Shown piece by piece: positions 23,360-34,659 of a stretch of DNA of 64,000 bases. Below the pieces are notes generated by a model, which saw only the letters and a list, made by a program, of their open reading frames with translations, was not told the origin of the DNA and ran no database searches. A program made the position numbers and the translations under genes. Every line of letters begins with the position of its first letter. The stretch's first letter is position 1. Origin of the DNA: Monodelphis domestica (Eukaryota; Chordata; Mammalia; Didelphimorphia; Didelphidae); the NCBI RefSeq assembly GCF_027887165.1, contig NC_077227.1:442139895-442203894 (forward strand), written 5' to 3'.

Positions 23360-25660
23360 GTATAGCTTCTTCACCTTTGGTTGTGAAGTATATAATCAAT
23401 CTGATTTTCAATATTGACAATCTGATGATATCCATGGGTAGAGTCACCTTCTGGGTTTTTGAAAGAGTGTTTAGGATCGGGTTTGCTATAACCATCCAGC
23501 TATCTTGACAAAACTCTTCCCTGCTTCATTTTGAACTCCAACATCAAACTTGTCCTTTACTCCCACTATCTTTTGAGTTCCTACTTTAGCATTCCAATCC
23601 TTGGATGAATGTGACTTTTTTTTTTGGGTGGGGGGGAGTTATTTCTATAAGATGTTAAAGGAATTTATAGAACTGATCAACTTTGTCCTCGAGGACATCC
23701 TTGGTTAGAGCACACATGTACATTATTGTGATGTTGAAGGGTTTGCCTTGGTTTTGAAAGGAAGCAAAAGTATTTTCTAAAATGGAATAGTAAAAGCAGT
23801 AGACACAACAACATTTTCTCCACAATGTTAAGGTATACTCTCCCACTAATGCAGACAGCTTGTGTGTGAAGAGGGGGTTCAAATTTAACATTCTCTGGTA
23901 TTGAGACACACAAAGAATATAGCCAAGGCAACTCATAAATGTAGGGCCTTAATATCCCTTTTCTCTTTGTTGGAGTCCTCTCAAAGCTCTCTGTTGGTTG
24001 TCAACTGTGCTGGAGAGTGACAAGGTTGGGTTTGTTCCTCGCAGAGCAGGGCATCTCTGCTAGAAAGGATCATTCTACTCTCTGGTATTCCCTGAGTTCA
24101 TTCCTCAGTGGGCTGGTGTCATTTTCTATGCCCTCCAGCTTCAGTTACAGGAGTAATCTTCAATTTGGATTCGGATATGCTCTTTCAAAAAAAAAGCATA
24201 GACCTTTAGCCTAGGACTGGTAGAAGCCTTTCCAGTTCTATTCCCTTGAGCCTTGGCTCTGAATCTTGCAACCTCCAAAACTGGAATTAAGATAGAAAGG
24301 TTTAGTCTTTTTATTTGACCTCTCTTGCTGGCCCACTGCTGAAATGCTGCTCAAAGGATTTCCTAGTCTTTTCATATGCAAACAAGCTACACAAAGCATG
24401 GCAGGCATCCTTTAGGAAGTTATCTATTTCCCTAAAAGAGGCTCTCCTTCCCTGGCTCTTCTCCTTACCCTTTATGAGTTACAAATTTATTGCATGCCTT
24501 TCTATGAGTTGGACCCCCCAAAACTCTGAAATTCTTTCTGACATTGAAGTTCTATGATTCTGGGCTGTGATTGAATGTCTACACCAATGAAAGGGATGTA
24601 TGGGATGTTTGGGAGGACTGGTGTGAGAGGTTACTGAGTTCTTTTCTAGGCTGCTCATCCATCTTTAGTGTCCACTTTTCACCCAATTCTCACTAGACTC
24701 CAAGAAGCTGTAGCACAGGCAGTGGACACATATCAGTAAAATTGTCTCTGCGGGTAGACTGAACCAGGCCAAGAATAATTGACACACCTTAAAATCTGTA
24801 GGTGCATTAGGGGAATGTCTATCCCAAGACTGTGAAGAATAGGTGAATGAAAATAATTTGTTCCAACAGCTATGAAGGTGGTTGAAACAGGAACAGAGAA
24901 GCTCTTAGGACTTAGTCAGACAATGAAGACACCAAGGTTATCTACTGAATCCTGGGCCACTGCTAGTTGATCTGACTTTTGTCTCATAACTGGACTTTGA
25001 TGACTCTAGAGGAAAGAGGGAGGCTTATGACTTTGTGAAACTCTAACTTAAGCCCAATTCATTTGCAAGTCAAGACATCATCCCTTGATGTCATTGGTCC
25101 TTTTTGAAACAAAGGATGAACAACACCAGTGAAATTACAGTTTCTTAAAGAAAGTAGAATTTCCCGGAGGAAATCTGTGAAGCAGATAGAAGCTTCTGTG
25201 TCAGAGATAGATTAGAAATTTTGGAAGAAGAGTGAAAGCTGTTTAGTTGGGAAAATAGATCTAGTTCCCTTAGCATCCTAAGTAGTTCTTCCTAGTTTTT
25301 CAGTATAGGAACATAGAGGAACCCATCATTTAACATCTCCGTTTCCTCAACCATTAAAAAAAAAAAAGAGTTGAACCATATGACTTCTACAGTTCTTTCC
25401 AGCTCTAGATCTACGACTTTATAATTTTTCCTGTGGTTCATTTATTATCTTTATCAGCAATACATTTAGTAAATCAAAATGGTATTTCTGAGAGGACAGA
25501 TTCAGAACTTGCCCAGGTATAACATGTCTAATATTAACATATAACATATGAATAATCTGAAGAGAAACCAGGAAGAATAATGGAAGGAAATTTGTCTCCA
25601 CTTTCTAGGTCTTCTGTTTATATGCCTAAAGGTGCTATGGTACAGGGTTAGCATTCAAAG
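23360..25660. other. No gene recognised
   Basis: Mostly unique sequence; short frames at 23655-23936 and 24017-24557 have no recognisable motifs and are probably chance. Confidence 0.5.
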
Positions 25661-25664
25661 TCAA

Positions 25665-27365
25665 TCACAGTATGGCAAAAATTAGGTTTAGATTAATCTC
25701 TCATACCCTCTTCCAAGATAAGGTCAAAATGGGTATATGATTTAAACATAAAGAGTGATATTATAAGTAAATTAGGGGAACATAGAATAGTTTACCCGTC
25801 AGATCTATAGAGAAGGGAAGAATTTATGACTGAACAAGAGACAGAGAACATTACAAGATGTAAAATGAATAATTTTTATTATATTAAATTAAAAAGGTTT
25901 TGTACAAATAAAACCAATGCAGCCAAGATTGGAAGGGAAGCAGCAAAGTGGGAAAAACATTTTACAACAAATTTCTCTGATAAAGATCTCATTCCTCAAA
26001 TATATAAAGAACTAAGTAAAATTTATAAGAATCTAAGTAATTCCCCCAATTAACAAATGGTCAAAGGATACCAGTAGGCAGTTTTCAGATTAAGAAATCA
26101 AATATCAATAATCATGTGAAAAAATATTCTAAATCCTTCTTGATTGAGAAAGGCAAATTAAAACAGTTCTGAGGTACCACCTCACACCTATCAGATTGGC
26201 CAATCTGGTAAAGGAAAGTGATAAATGTTGGAGGGAATATGGCAAAATTGGGACACTAATGCATTGCTGGTGGAGTTGTGAACTGCTCTGACCATTCTAA
26301 AGGACAATTTGGAATTATGCTCAAAAGGCTATAAAAGAATGCATACTTCTTAAAATTTTTATTTAGTCAATTTAGAACATTATTCCTTGGTAACAAGAAT
26401 CATATTCTTTCCCTCCCTCCCTCCCCTATTTCCACTCTTCCCATAGCAGATAAACAATTCCACTGCATATTACATGTGTCCTTGATCAGAACCTATTTCC
26501 ATGTTGTTGATGTTTGCACTAGGATGTTCATTTAGAGTCTACATTCCCAACCATATCCATGTAATCAAGTAGTTGTTTTTCTTCTGTGTTTCTACTCCCA
26601 CAGTGTTGCCTCTGAATACGGATAGTGTTCTTTCTCATAGATCCCTCTGGGTTGTTCAGGATCACTGCATTGCCACTAATGGAGAAGTTCATTACATTCA
26701 ATTTTACCACAGTATGTCAGTCTCTGTGTACAATGTTCTCCTGGTTCTGCTCCTCTCACTCTGCATCAATTCCTGGAGGTCATTCCAGAATGCATACTTT
26801 TTGATTCAGTAATACGACTGCTTGGTCTGTATCCCAAAGAGATTTTTAAAAATGAAAAAAGACCTACTTATAAAAAAAAATTGTAGCACCTCTTTTTGTA
26901 ATGGCAAAGAATTGGAAACTAAAGGAATATCCCTCCACTTGGGGAATGATTGAACAAATTGTGGTATATGATGATGATGGAACACTACTGTGCTTTAAGG
27001 AATGATGAACAGGATGATTTCAGAAAGAACTGGAAAGACTTACATGAACTGATTCAGAGAGAAATAAGCAGAACCAGGAGAACATATACATGGTAACTGA
27101 AATATTGTGGAACAATGTGATAGACTTTGACAATGATCTAGGACAATTCTGAGGGGCTTATAAAAAGAATGCTATCCACCTCCAGAGAAAGAATTGTTGG
27201 AGCAGAAATGCAAATGAAAGCATATAATTTATCAGTTGTTTATTTGGGTATTATGTTTTAGGGTTTGGTTTTATAAGATTATTCACTTACAAAAATGAAT
27301 AAAAAGGAAATATGTTTTGTGTGATGATACATAATATAATCCAGAAATTTTTTAAAAAATGAATA
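25665..27365 (+). mobile_element. Old L1 3' half (ORF2 C-terminus and 3' UTR)
   Basis: The plus strand carries a decayed L1 ORF2 segment with the short open piece 25826-26053 (KMNNFYYIKLKRFCTNKTN type sequence, homologous to the better preserved L1 at 55 kb). It continues into the 3' region with 'gaggtaccacctcacacctatcag' type sequence in pieces and ends in an A-rich tail near 27360. A second L1 on the minus strand is inserted at 26349-26786. Confidence 0.8.
26349..26786 (-). mobile_element. L1 3' end inserted into the older L1
   Basis: A 13-bp duplication (AGAATGCATACTT at 26336-26348 and 26787-26799) flanks a 438-bp antisense L1 3' end with a T-rich left edge. It interrupts the ORF2 sequence of the host L1, which resumes exactly after the second duplication. 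This orders the two insertions in time. Confidence 0.88.
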
Positions 27366-27699
27366 AAATAAACAGGCATAAAAAGTCAAACATAACAAAT
27401 GTTTATGAAGTGTCTACTATGAGCAAAGTTCTATACCAAGTGTTGGATGAGGAACAAAATTTAGAGAAAATAAAGATTCTAATATTGCTTATTTAATCAA
27501 AGAGATGGCCGTAAGGGGGAAAAAGAATCCAATTTCCTAATTTGTTTTGATGAAAACATCCTGGAATAACATTTCACCCTTAGTTCTCTAATTCTTTATT
27601 CTCCAAGCAAACTTCTGATCTGTATTTAAGACTTGTGCAAATGGATAGCATGAGATGTTCTATCATATATATCAATTAAGCTCAAATGACATTTATTGA

Positions 27700-27878
27700 G
27701 GGGGAGTTAGGTGGCACAGTGGAAGAGCACCAGGCCTAGGGTTAGGAGGACCTGGGCTCAAATCAAGCCTTAATACTTCCTAACTGTGTGACCCTAGCCA
27801 AGTCACTTAGCCCTCAGTACCTAGCCTTTGCCCTTCTCTGTCTTAGAGGACAGAAAGCAAAGGTTTAAAAACAAATGC
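27700..27878 (+). mobile_element. SINE1-type SINE
   Basis: Starts gggggagttaggtggcacag; standard body, A-rich end. Confidence 0.78.
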
Positions 27879-28130
27879 ATTAAGCATCTAGAATGAATAA
27901 GACTATACTCCCAAGAAAGGCAGGGCTGCTTGGAGATACAAAGACAAAAAAGTTTCTGCTCACAAGGAGCTGAAGCTCTTCCTAGTGGGGAAATCACATA
28001 TATTCAAATAGGTGTGTGATTGCATCAGTTTGATATCTGGATGTTCTAACCATTGATATAGAATAAATCCATCAATGCCTTTCAATTCTATAAGACTCCT
28101 ATCCCATATTGATGCATGAAGAAAGACAAG

Positions 28131-28365
28131 TGGGCAAGACGGCTGAGCCAGGAGTTAAGAAGACCAGAGTTCAAATCCAGATTCAGACACTTACTAGCTG
28201 TGTGACCATGGGCAAGTCACCTAAATGCTGTCTGCCTCAGTTTCCTTAACTGTAAAATGGGGATAATAATAGTATCTACCTTGAAGGACTGTTGTAAGAA
28301 TCAGATGAGATATTTGTAAAGTGATTTGAAAACCTTAGAGCAATATATAAATGCTATATCTAGAC
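28131..28365 (+). repeat. MIR/THER1-like core-SINE
   Basis: Long, well aligned copy: cagacacttactagctgtgt, cctcagtttccttaactgta and aaaatggggataataatagt in order. Confidence 0.72.
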
Positions 28366-28379
28366 AGCAAGAGGGATCA

Positions 28380-29519
28380 ATTGAGCAAACTTCTCAGTTA
28401 CATGTCTTATTTGAGAGGTTCAGTAATAAGGAGAGTGACAGGGGAGAGTAGGCTAACCTGGGAGGGGGGCAGCATATTAGCCTTGGAATCTCAGTAATTG
28501 CAGAGATCAAGTTTGTTCCAGTGGGATAATGCATTTTTCTGAGGTTAGTCTCATTAAAATGTGTTGATAGGCTAGGAAATCTCTAAAATAGTAGAAGACT
28601 ACTTCAAGATAGAAAGCAGTATAATTTATCCTGCTCTTTCTAACCTGAGGATCTCTATTTACGCAACCTGTTTCTTTTTATTTCTAAGGTTACTCTTTCT
28701 GGGGAGAAAATATTTTCCCCAAGTGCACCATACACACGGGGTTTATCCATTTTCTCCACAATTATCAAAGAAAAGTTGCTTCAGTTTCTTCATCTGTAAT
28801 AACGAGGGGGTTGGAATGGGTCATCTCAAGTGTATAAAGGAATTGGTGACTTCTAAGGTCCTTTTCAACAAGCAAATCTTAACAAGGAAACAGATTGGGA
28901 GGCATTAGGTAATTTGTCCAAGATCAACCAGATAATAGCTGAGTCAAGACTGTTTTTTTTTTTTTTTAACTCAGATCTGACTCTATCCAGGACTCTAAAG
29001 CACAGCCAGTCAGGGTTGTGTGGATGACCGCTGCCAAGCTCTGATAAATTCACCAATTATCTAAAGTTTTGTGCGTCCCCGAGCACCAAGTTCAGTACTT
29101 TATATACAGTAAGGCAGTAAATGTTTATTGTATTGCCCTCTCTGCCTAGCCCCAGAGGCAGCCAACTTCCATTCAAATCCCTTAGAAGACAGGAGAGCGC
29201 TGGGATTTGGGCTGCCATGCGCTGTCCACATTGCTGTATAAGAGGATGATGAAACCAACTCCGAGACTGCAACAGATTCTGCACTCCCGCCCAGACAGCT
29301 AAGCATGCCCGCAGGTGTAGATGTGAGGTGGGGAGCGGGGGCAGAGCAGGATTTTCATAAAACTGCACTTAAAGGAAGAGGGGAAGAAAGATACATTTCT
29401 ACTGCTACAAGAACCGCGTACTCCCCAGATGTCCATCTTCCCTCCTTCCTTTTCTTTCACTGTACCCCAAATAACTCGCTGCAAGCCTGGAAGAGCGAGT
29501 CTGGCTCTTTCCCTCCCCG
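28380..29519. other. Upstream flank of GPT2, no gene recognised
   Basis: Mostly unique sequence leading into the CpG island. No exon of a divergent gene was recognised. Confidence 0.5.
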
Positions 29520-29554
29520 CCCCACCTCCCGCCAAACTTCGGGTTTAATGCAGT

Positions 29555-29574
29555 GCATCATGGGAACTGTAGTT
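29555..29574 (-). promoter_or_regulatory. ZNF143/THAP11-type motif 1
   Basis: On the minus strand this reads AACTACAGTTCCCATGATGC, a close match to the long ZNF143 (Staf) promoter motif of the form ACTACARTTCCCA followed by TGC. Such sites are typical of CpG-island promoters near the transcription start. Binding is inferred from the match only. Confidence 0.7.
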
Positions 29575-29615
29575 TCTCCTCTATCTTGCACCTGCGCCAC
29601 GAAACCCGCTCTGGG

Positions 29616-29630
29616 AACTACAAGTCCCAG
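29616..29630 (+). promoter_or_regulatory. ZNF143/THAP11-type motif 2
   Basis: AACTACAAGTCCCAG is a second copy of the ACTACA..TCCCAG core, about 60 bp downstream of the first and in the opposite orientation. Paired sites in inverted orientation support a real promoter element. Confidence 0.65.
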
Positions 29631-30121
29631 GGAACGACGAGATGCTTTAGAGCCGGCTCCCTGACTTCTCCTGGTTGGAGTGGGAAAGAGGCTGAGAGGG
29701 CAGTCTTGTGAGTGGCTGCTGCGGGAATCGGGAGTCGGGAGCCAAGAGCCGGGAACCCGACGCGGGTGATGCTGCTGCTGCAGCCACCGTTGGTGACAGT
29801 GTCCGGGGCCAGCTAGAAGCGAGAGCGCCAGGCTTAGGCGCGGGGAGAAGGAGACAGGCATGTGGTGTCCTGCGCCGCCTCCTTTGCCAGCATCGGGTGC
29901 CCGGGCTCAGCTGCCGCGAATCGGGCGTACGGAGAGTGCCTCGGTGGCTGCGCTTGCATACGACCCTGCACCCCCGCCAATGAAATAACCCCTCCGCTCG
30001 GCCGGGGGGCGGGGGAGGAGGCTGCAGGGGGGCGGCGCCCGGGGGCGGGTGGGCGGTTTGCTGATCGAGGGTTTGTTTTTGCCAGGGTACCGGGCTAGTG
30101 GGGCGGAGGACCGCTAGAGCC

Positions 30122-30382
30122 ATGCAGCGGGCAGCGGGGCTGGTGCTGGGGCTGCGCGCCGGATGCTGCCAGCGCTCCCCGGGCTGGGGCCGGAGCCGGG
30201 GCCGGGGCTGGAGCAGTGCGGCCGCCGAGGCCTCGACGGTGCTGAAGCTGCGGCCGGAGAAGAACGGACGCGAGCGTATCCTGACGCCCGAATCTATGAA
30301 CCCGCTGGTGAAGGCGGTGGAGTACGCGGTGCGGGGGCCCATCCTGCTCAAAGCCGGAGAGATCGAGCTGGAGCTGCAGCGG
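30122..30382 (+). CDS. GPT2: GPT2 coding exon 1: mitochondrial alanine aminotransferase 2, N-terminus
   Basis: This is the first coding exon of alanine aminotransferase 2, which catalyses the reversible, PLP-dependent transfer between alanine plus 2-oxoglutarate and pyruvate plus glutamate in the mitochondrial matrix. The ATG at 30122 has G at -3. The 87 codons begin [14 protein letters not shown]. Residues 1 to about 38 have many Arg and no acidic residue until near the end, as expected of a mitochondrial presequence. From about residue 40 the sequence ([34 protein letters not shown]) matches the conserved ALT2 N-terminal arm. The exon ends in phase 0 at a gtgagg donor. An in-frame GTG further upstream is not needed as a start. 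The presequence is longer and more Gly/Arg-rich than in human ALT2. Cytosolic GPT (ALT1) is the alternative, but it lacks such a presequence. Confidence 0.95.
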
Positions 30383-31916
30383 GTGAGGGGGACTGGGAAC
30401 TGGGAAGGGACGCCAGCCGGGGCAGTACGCTGGCATCTGTGCCCTTCCGCCGCCTCCCCCCCCCCCCCCATGTTCGTGAACTGAAGTTCATGGGGGAGAA
30501 GGGCAGAGCCTGGGAGGAATCCCCAGGTTTTAGAAATGGAAAGGATGAAGGGGTAGAGATCATGTCTTCTTTCCATAGGGTCCATTTATAGAAGAGGAAA
30601 CTGAGGCCCAGAAAAAGAGAGTGACTTGCCTATGGAGGAGGCAGAGTTATCCCAAGTGGCAGAGATCCATTAGAAACTCGGTTTTCCAAATCCAAATCCT
30701 GACCTGTTTCTCACTGTCTCATCTTAACGTGGGCAGAATTGAATTCTGAGAAAACTCGTCAGTTTCCTGTGTCCACCCTGAAGATCCGCATTTAAATGAC
30801 CAAAAAGTGACTCCTCAAGCTCATTACTCAGCTGACTCTCACAGGAGACCCTTGGGACAAGAGATGCCTTTTTGTTCCTTTGTCTTCCCAGGAGGCAAGC
30901 TTACTTTGATCTGGAGGGACCTCTCCCATCTGGCCACCTTGCCCTTTTAGTAACAGTTTAGAAGTTTGGGGAAACAATTCAGGTCAAGATAGGGGGAAAA
31001 TTGACTAACAGAGCTTTCCAAAATTAGAATGAACTGCAGTCTTTTGGATGTCTTCATGCAGAACTTCTTTAGCCATTTGTTGGGGATTGTTGTAGAGGGG
31101 ACTCGTCTAGAGGGTTTAGATGACCTTATTTGGACTTTTGAGGTCTCTTCCAACTCTTGAGGTTCTATGATTCTGTGGATTTGTTGGTGAAGAACCCCTA
31201 CTCCCCATTCCTGATGATGGCTGGGTTTGGGCGTAGGTGGGGCTGAGAAAAGTAGGGTATTTGAATTCCTTTCTTCCCTGCCATAGCTTGTCATGTTTGG
31301 AACTTTGGGTTATTTTCAGAGTTTTAAATTGAGCCTGTTCCCCTGCTCCCAGGCTCTCTTGCCTTCTGTGTTCTTGGTCTGCTTAGGGTTGATTACTCTG
31401 GCCTTGGCAAATGAGCTCAACAGCTCTGCATTTCATTTTTTTCTGTAACCTGGACAAGTTTAGGCTGTTCTGCTGGAGTTCACTGTGGTTGAAATCCAGA
31501 ATAGTATCAAAAGCAGCGCCATAATATTAATGACTTTCTGTCTCTAGAGAACAGGGCTAGTTAGAATAGGTGAAGCAGGGGACTAATGGCTTTCTGTTCC
31601 TTTCCTTTCTGATCTGGACTCTTCACCCTAAAAGTTCTCCTTGTTCTCTATCTGAGGCATTAGTCCAACCCTCTGTAGAAAGGTAGCTTCAATAGTCTGG
31701 CCCTATTCTGTATTCTGGGCAGTTCCTCTTCCAGGCATTACCAGTTGGCTCCCAACCCCACCTACAATCAGGCAAAGATTAATGATGGTAAATTTGGTCA
31801 AGATGTGTCAGGACACTCAGTTCTGCTGAGTCAAACTAACAGCAATTCAAAGTGCACAACTCTTCTGTTGTAGTTGTCATCATCATCTCCTTTCTGGTGT
31901 TTAAAGATCACTGCTG

Positions 31917-32095
31917 AAGGAGCTAGGTGGCACAGTGAATACATTGCCAGGCCTGGACAATGAAGGACCTGGGTTCAAATTTGGTCTCAGACACTTCCTT
32001 GCATTCTGACCCTGGGCAAGTCTCTTATACCCGATTGCCTAGTCCTTGCCGCTCTTCTGCCTTAGAATTACTACTAAGCGTTAGGTAGGGATTAC
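31917..32095 (+). mobile_element. SINE1-type SINE in GPT2 intron 1
   Basis: Starts ggagctaggtggcacagtga; diverged body; lies about 230 bp left of the provirus. Confidence 0.78.
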
Positions 32096-32320
32096 AAAAA
32101 ATAAAGAAAAGATCACTTCTGTTTTCTGGGAATAATTGTTTCTATTTTTTTTTTAATTTCCTAAACCAGTTGTGTTCTTGGTGGTAGGAAAGGACAGAGG
32201 GGGGGAATAAGTAATTTTTTACTACCCTTTGTAATTTGGTCAGCCAAAGACAGTAGTTGAATGTCTGCTCCTAATAAATTGGATAGAGACATCATTTAAC
32301 TTTTTTTTTGGTGGTGGTGG

Positions 32321-32324
32321 GTTG
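32321..32324. repeat. Left target-site duplication of the provirus (GTTG)
   Basis: GTTG directly precedes the TG end of the left LTR and recurs at 39258-39261 directly after the CA end of the right LTR fragment. A 4-bp duplication is typical of gammaretrovirus-like class I ERVs. It shows that the whole tandem structure derives from one integration. Confidence 0.85.
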
Positions 32325-33285
32325 TGTTACAAGGGAATCACTTTAAAAGACTGATATATATTAATTTAAGGTCGCCAAGGAATCAGCTATGTAATTCCTA
32401 AATGAAAAACTCAAGTCAGCCGTCAGCCTTTTTTGGAGTTTAATTACAATAGGAGCAAGAAAGGAATTAGAGATATATATATAGAGAGAAAGGGGAGAGA
32501 AGGGAATAGGGCTTAAATACCCCTTCTGTTTAGGCTGGGCCAAAAGGCCCAAGCCCTTAGATAACTGGGGCAAAGAAAAGAGACCAGTCCCTATTACTCA
32601 CGTGTCCAAAATGGAGAAACAGTCTCAGAGGCCCCCACCTTCAGCTTCCTTCAGAGCAAGCTTCCTCAGAGCCCAGGAACCACACCGACCCAAAAAAAAC
32701 TCCACCCCCCTTCAGTCTCCAGACCCTCCTATCTTTAAGGACACCATCCAAGTTGCCTCCCCTCAGTCCTCACATCTACCAATCACTCTTCATCAATTTC
32801 CCTGTCAATGGAGGCTCTCGCCAGGACCGCCCAGAGGTTTCTGGCTTTTGCACATGTCTGTTGAAGGTCATATTTTCAAATGATTAAATCTATACTCCTT
32901 TGCTACAGCCCTTTCTAAATCCTGTTAACTTGAGTATGGTAGAGATTGGAATAATTAAATTTTGATCTAGGCTGCAGCCCTTACTCAATCCTATTAGGAC
33001 TGAATAGGGTGGAGATTTATTCCAAGTATCTCCATTGTATCAATTCTAAATCAATCAAGACTCAAAGAAATTCCTGTTCTATGCTTAAGCATAGGTCAAA
33101 GTCCTTTCCATTGTTCAGCAAAGGGTTTCTGTCCTAAAGTAATCTTAAGAAGGGAAGAGAAGGAACCTCCCATGCCAATGGAGTTCCCATTCCAATAGAC
33201 TATCAGTAAGAAATTTTCCAAGTATGAAATATCCCAATGGTGAAATTTTCAACAATTATAAGTCTAAGGAAATTTGAGGTTTACA
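32325..33285 (-). repeat. Full-length 3' LTR of the provirus (961 bp)
   Basis: On the minus strand the LTR starts TGTAAACCTC right after a polypurine tract (AGGGGGGAT, minus strand, 33286-33294) and ends CCTTGTAACA. A TATA-like ggtatttaagcc lies on the minus strand at about 32512-32523, and an attaaa-type poly(A) signal at about 32441-32447. This is the only LTR copy that retains promoter, R and U5. One difference (GGAGG at about 32812) distinguishes it from the two truncated copies, which read GGAAGG. Confidence 0.85.
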
Positions 33286-34659
33286 ATCCCCCCTGATGAT
33301 CATTGGGAGACTAGTCTCCCCATTGATCATTTAACATAATCATTTTGTAGTTCTAAATTCACTTCTAACTAAAGATATACACAATATTCAATTTTCTAAG
33401 AGAAATTAGAATAGTGAGAGAGGAAATAGAAAAGAAAAGAAAGCAAAACCAATGTTTGCTAGGCGCATTGACAGAAAGCCAAATTAGGGGCAGTCCCTTT
33501 TGGCATAAATGTTACAATAAATGTTCAATCAAAAGTTCATTCCAATCAATCACATCCAAAGTTCATTCTTGATCTTCTTGATGAAGTGTAGGTTTTTGGC
33601 ATCTTTCTGCAACAGTTCATTCTCTGGATATAAAAGTTTCAAGCTTCTTTCTTGAAGATCTTTTCTCGAACAAAATCAAAATCTTTGAAAATTTTTTATA
33701 ACAGTAAAATCTTAAACAAAAGTCTTGGATTTTTATAAAAATAAAATCTCAAACAAAAAAAATTCAAAAATTCTTAGATTTTAAATTAAAATACAATCCC
33801 CCCTGAAGTAAGTATTTAAAAAAAAATATCAAGTTTAGCTCAGAATGCAATGTTCAGTTATGGGGGTGTATGTGTCAATTATCAAAAGAATAGAAAAATA
33901 ATCAAAAACATAAGAAAAATTCAAAATAGGCTTTGTATAGGTCCAGTTTAAAGTAATTTCTATCCCACAAGTATGTAGGACAGAATACAGTAATATTTCA
34001 CTTAGCCATTTGTAGCCAAGACTACAGGAAGTTGCCATAATATAAGAAGGAAAGAATTAGAATTCTATTTTGATGGGGAAATGTCATTCCCTTGTCTGAT
34101 TTTTTTTTTTCAGAGATATAGGGAGCCAGCATGATAGTCAAGCTTTGTACTTGTTTGAGTACTTCAAAAGGAGTGTAGATACAAGGAAGTCCTACGACTT
34201 AAACATAAGTTAAGCGTCGCAACCTTGAGTCTCACTTTAATATTTCATGTGTGCTCTATTGGCACTATTCAGGTTTAGTCTGTGCTCCTTGTTTTTATCC
34301 CTTTTCCTGGAATCAGACACAAACATTAATCACAGTCCTATAATATTTTATCAATAAATGGCAGGTTCCCATAGTTTAAAGCTTTTAGGCATATATTGAT
34401 ATTATAGCAAGAGTATATATATTAACTTGTATTACTGCAGGGAAAAAATATTAATATTAATTATGTGTACCTTCAGTACAAAAATGAGAAAAAATCAAAT
34501 ATTCTGATCAAAAAATAAAAGAAAAGAAATAAGAAAAAATAAGAAAAAAATCAGTAATTCAATATATTCTTGAAAAAAAACCAGCATCCATTTGTCTATG
34601 GATTATTATCTCCAATTCATATGATAAGATAGAGTCACAATTCATATGATAGGATAGAG
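33286..34659 (-). mobile_element. ERV 3' internal region without env frame (unit 1)
   Basis: The roughly 1.4 kb between the integrase stop and the 3' LTR is very AT-rich and has only short frames (the longest, 67 codons, at 33835-34038). An env gene of normal size would not fit and none is recognisable. The polypurine tract adjoins the LTR. The same 15-mer, tacaatcccccctga on the + strand, occurs at 33282-33296 and again at 33792-33806, so the PPT-LTR junction sequence has an internal copy. The second unit repeats all this at 36272-37645. Confidence 0.75.

Larger units (their letters stand above)
29520..30400 (+). promoter_or_regulatory. GPT2: GPT2 CpG-island promoter and 5' UTR region
   Basis: The base composition changes sharply here from AT-rich repeats to GC-rich, CpG-dense sequence without SINEs, ending just after the first coding exon. 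This is the usual form of a housekeeping-type promoter. Two ZNF143/THAP11-like sites lie at its upstream edge. No clear TATA box precedes the start codon. A pyrimidine-rich stretch ending in gccag at 30081-30085 could be a splice acceptor for an exon that begins at 30086 and carries the ATG, which would imply an upstream non-coding exon. That is inference; the transcription start cannot be fixed from sequence. Confidence 0.8.

Noticed and set aside
30098..30121. Upstream in-frame extension of GPT2 by eight codons
   Set aside because: It starts with GTG, not ATG; the ATG at 30122 matches the known N-terminus MQRAA.
29647..30585. 312-codon frame antisense to GPT2 exon 1
   Set aside because: GC-rich CpG-island sequence is poor in stop codons; the translation is Pro/Arg/Ser-rich with no recognisable domain and it mirrors the true exon.
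30163..30591. Alternative + strand frame across GPT2 exon 1 and the start of intron 1
   Set aside because: It runs through the exon 1 donor in another phase; the GPT2 frame matches the known family.
33835..34038. 67-codon frame (and its copy at 36821-37024) as a possible env remnant
   Set aside because: No envelope features are recognisable and the start is internal to AT-rich sequence.
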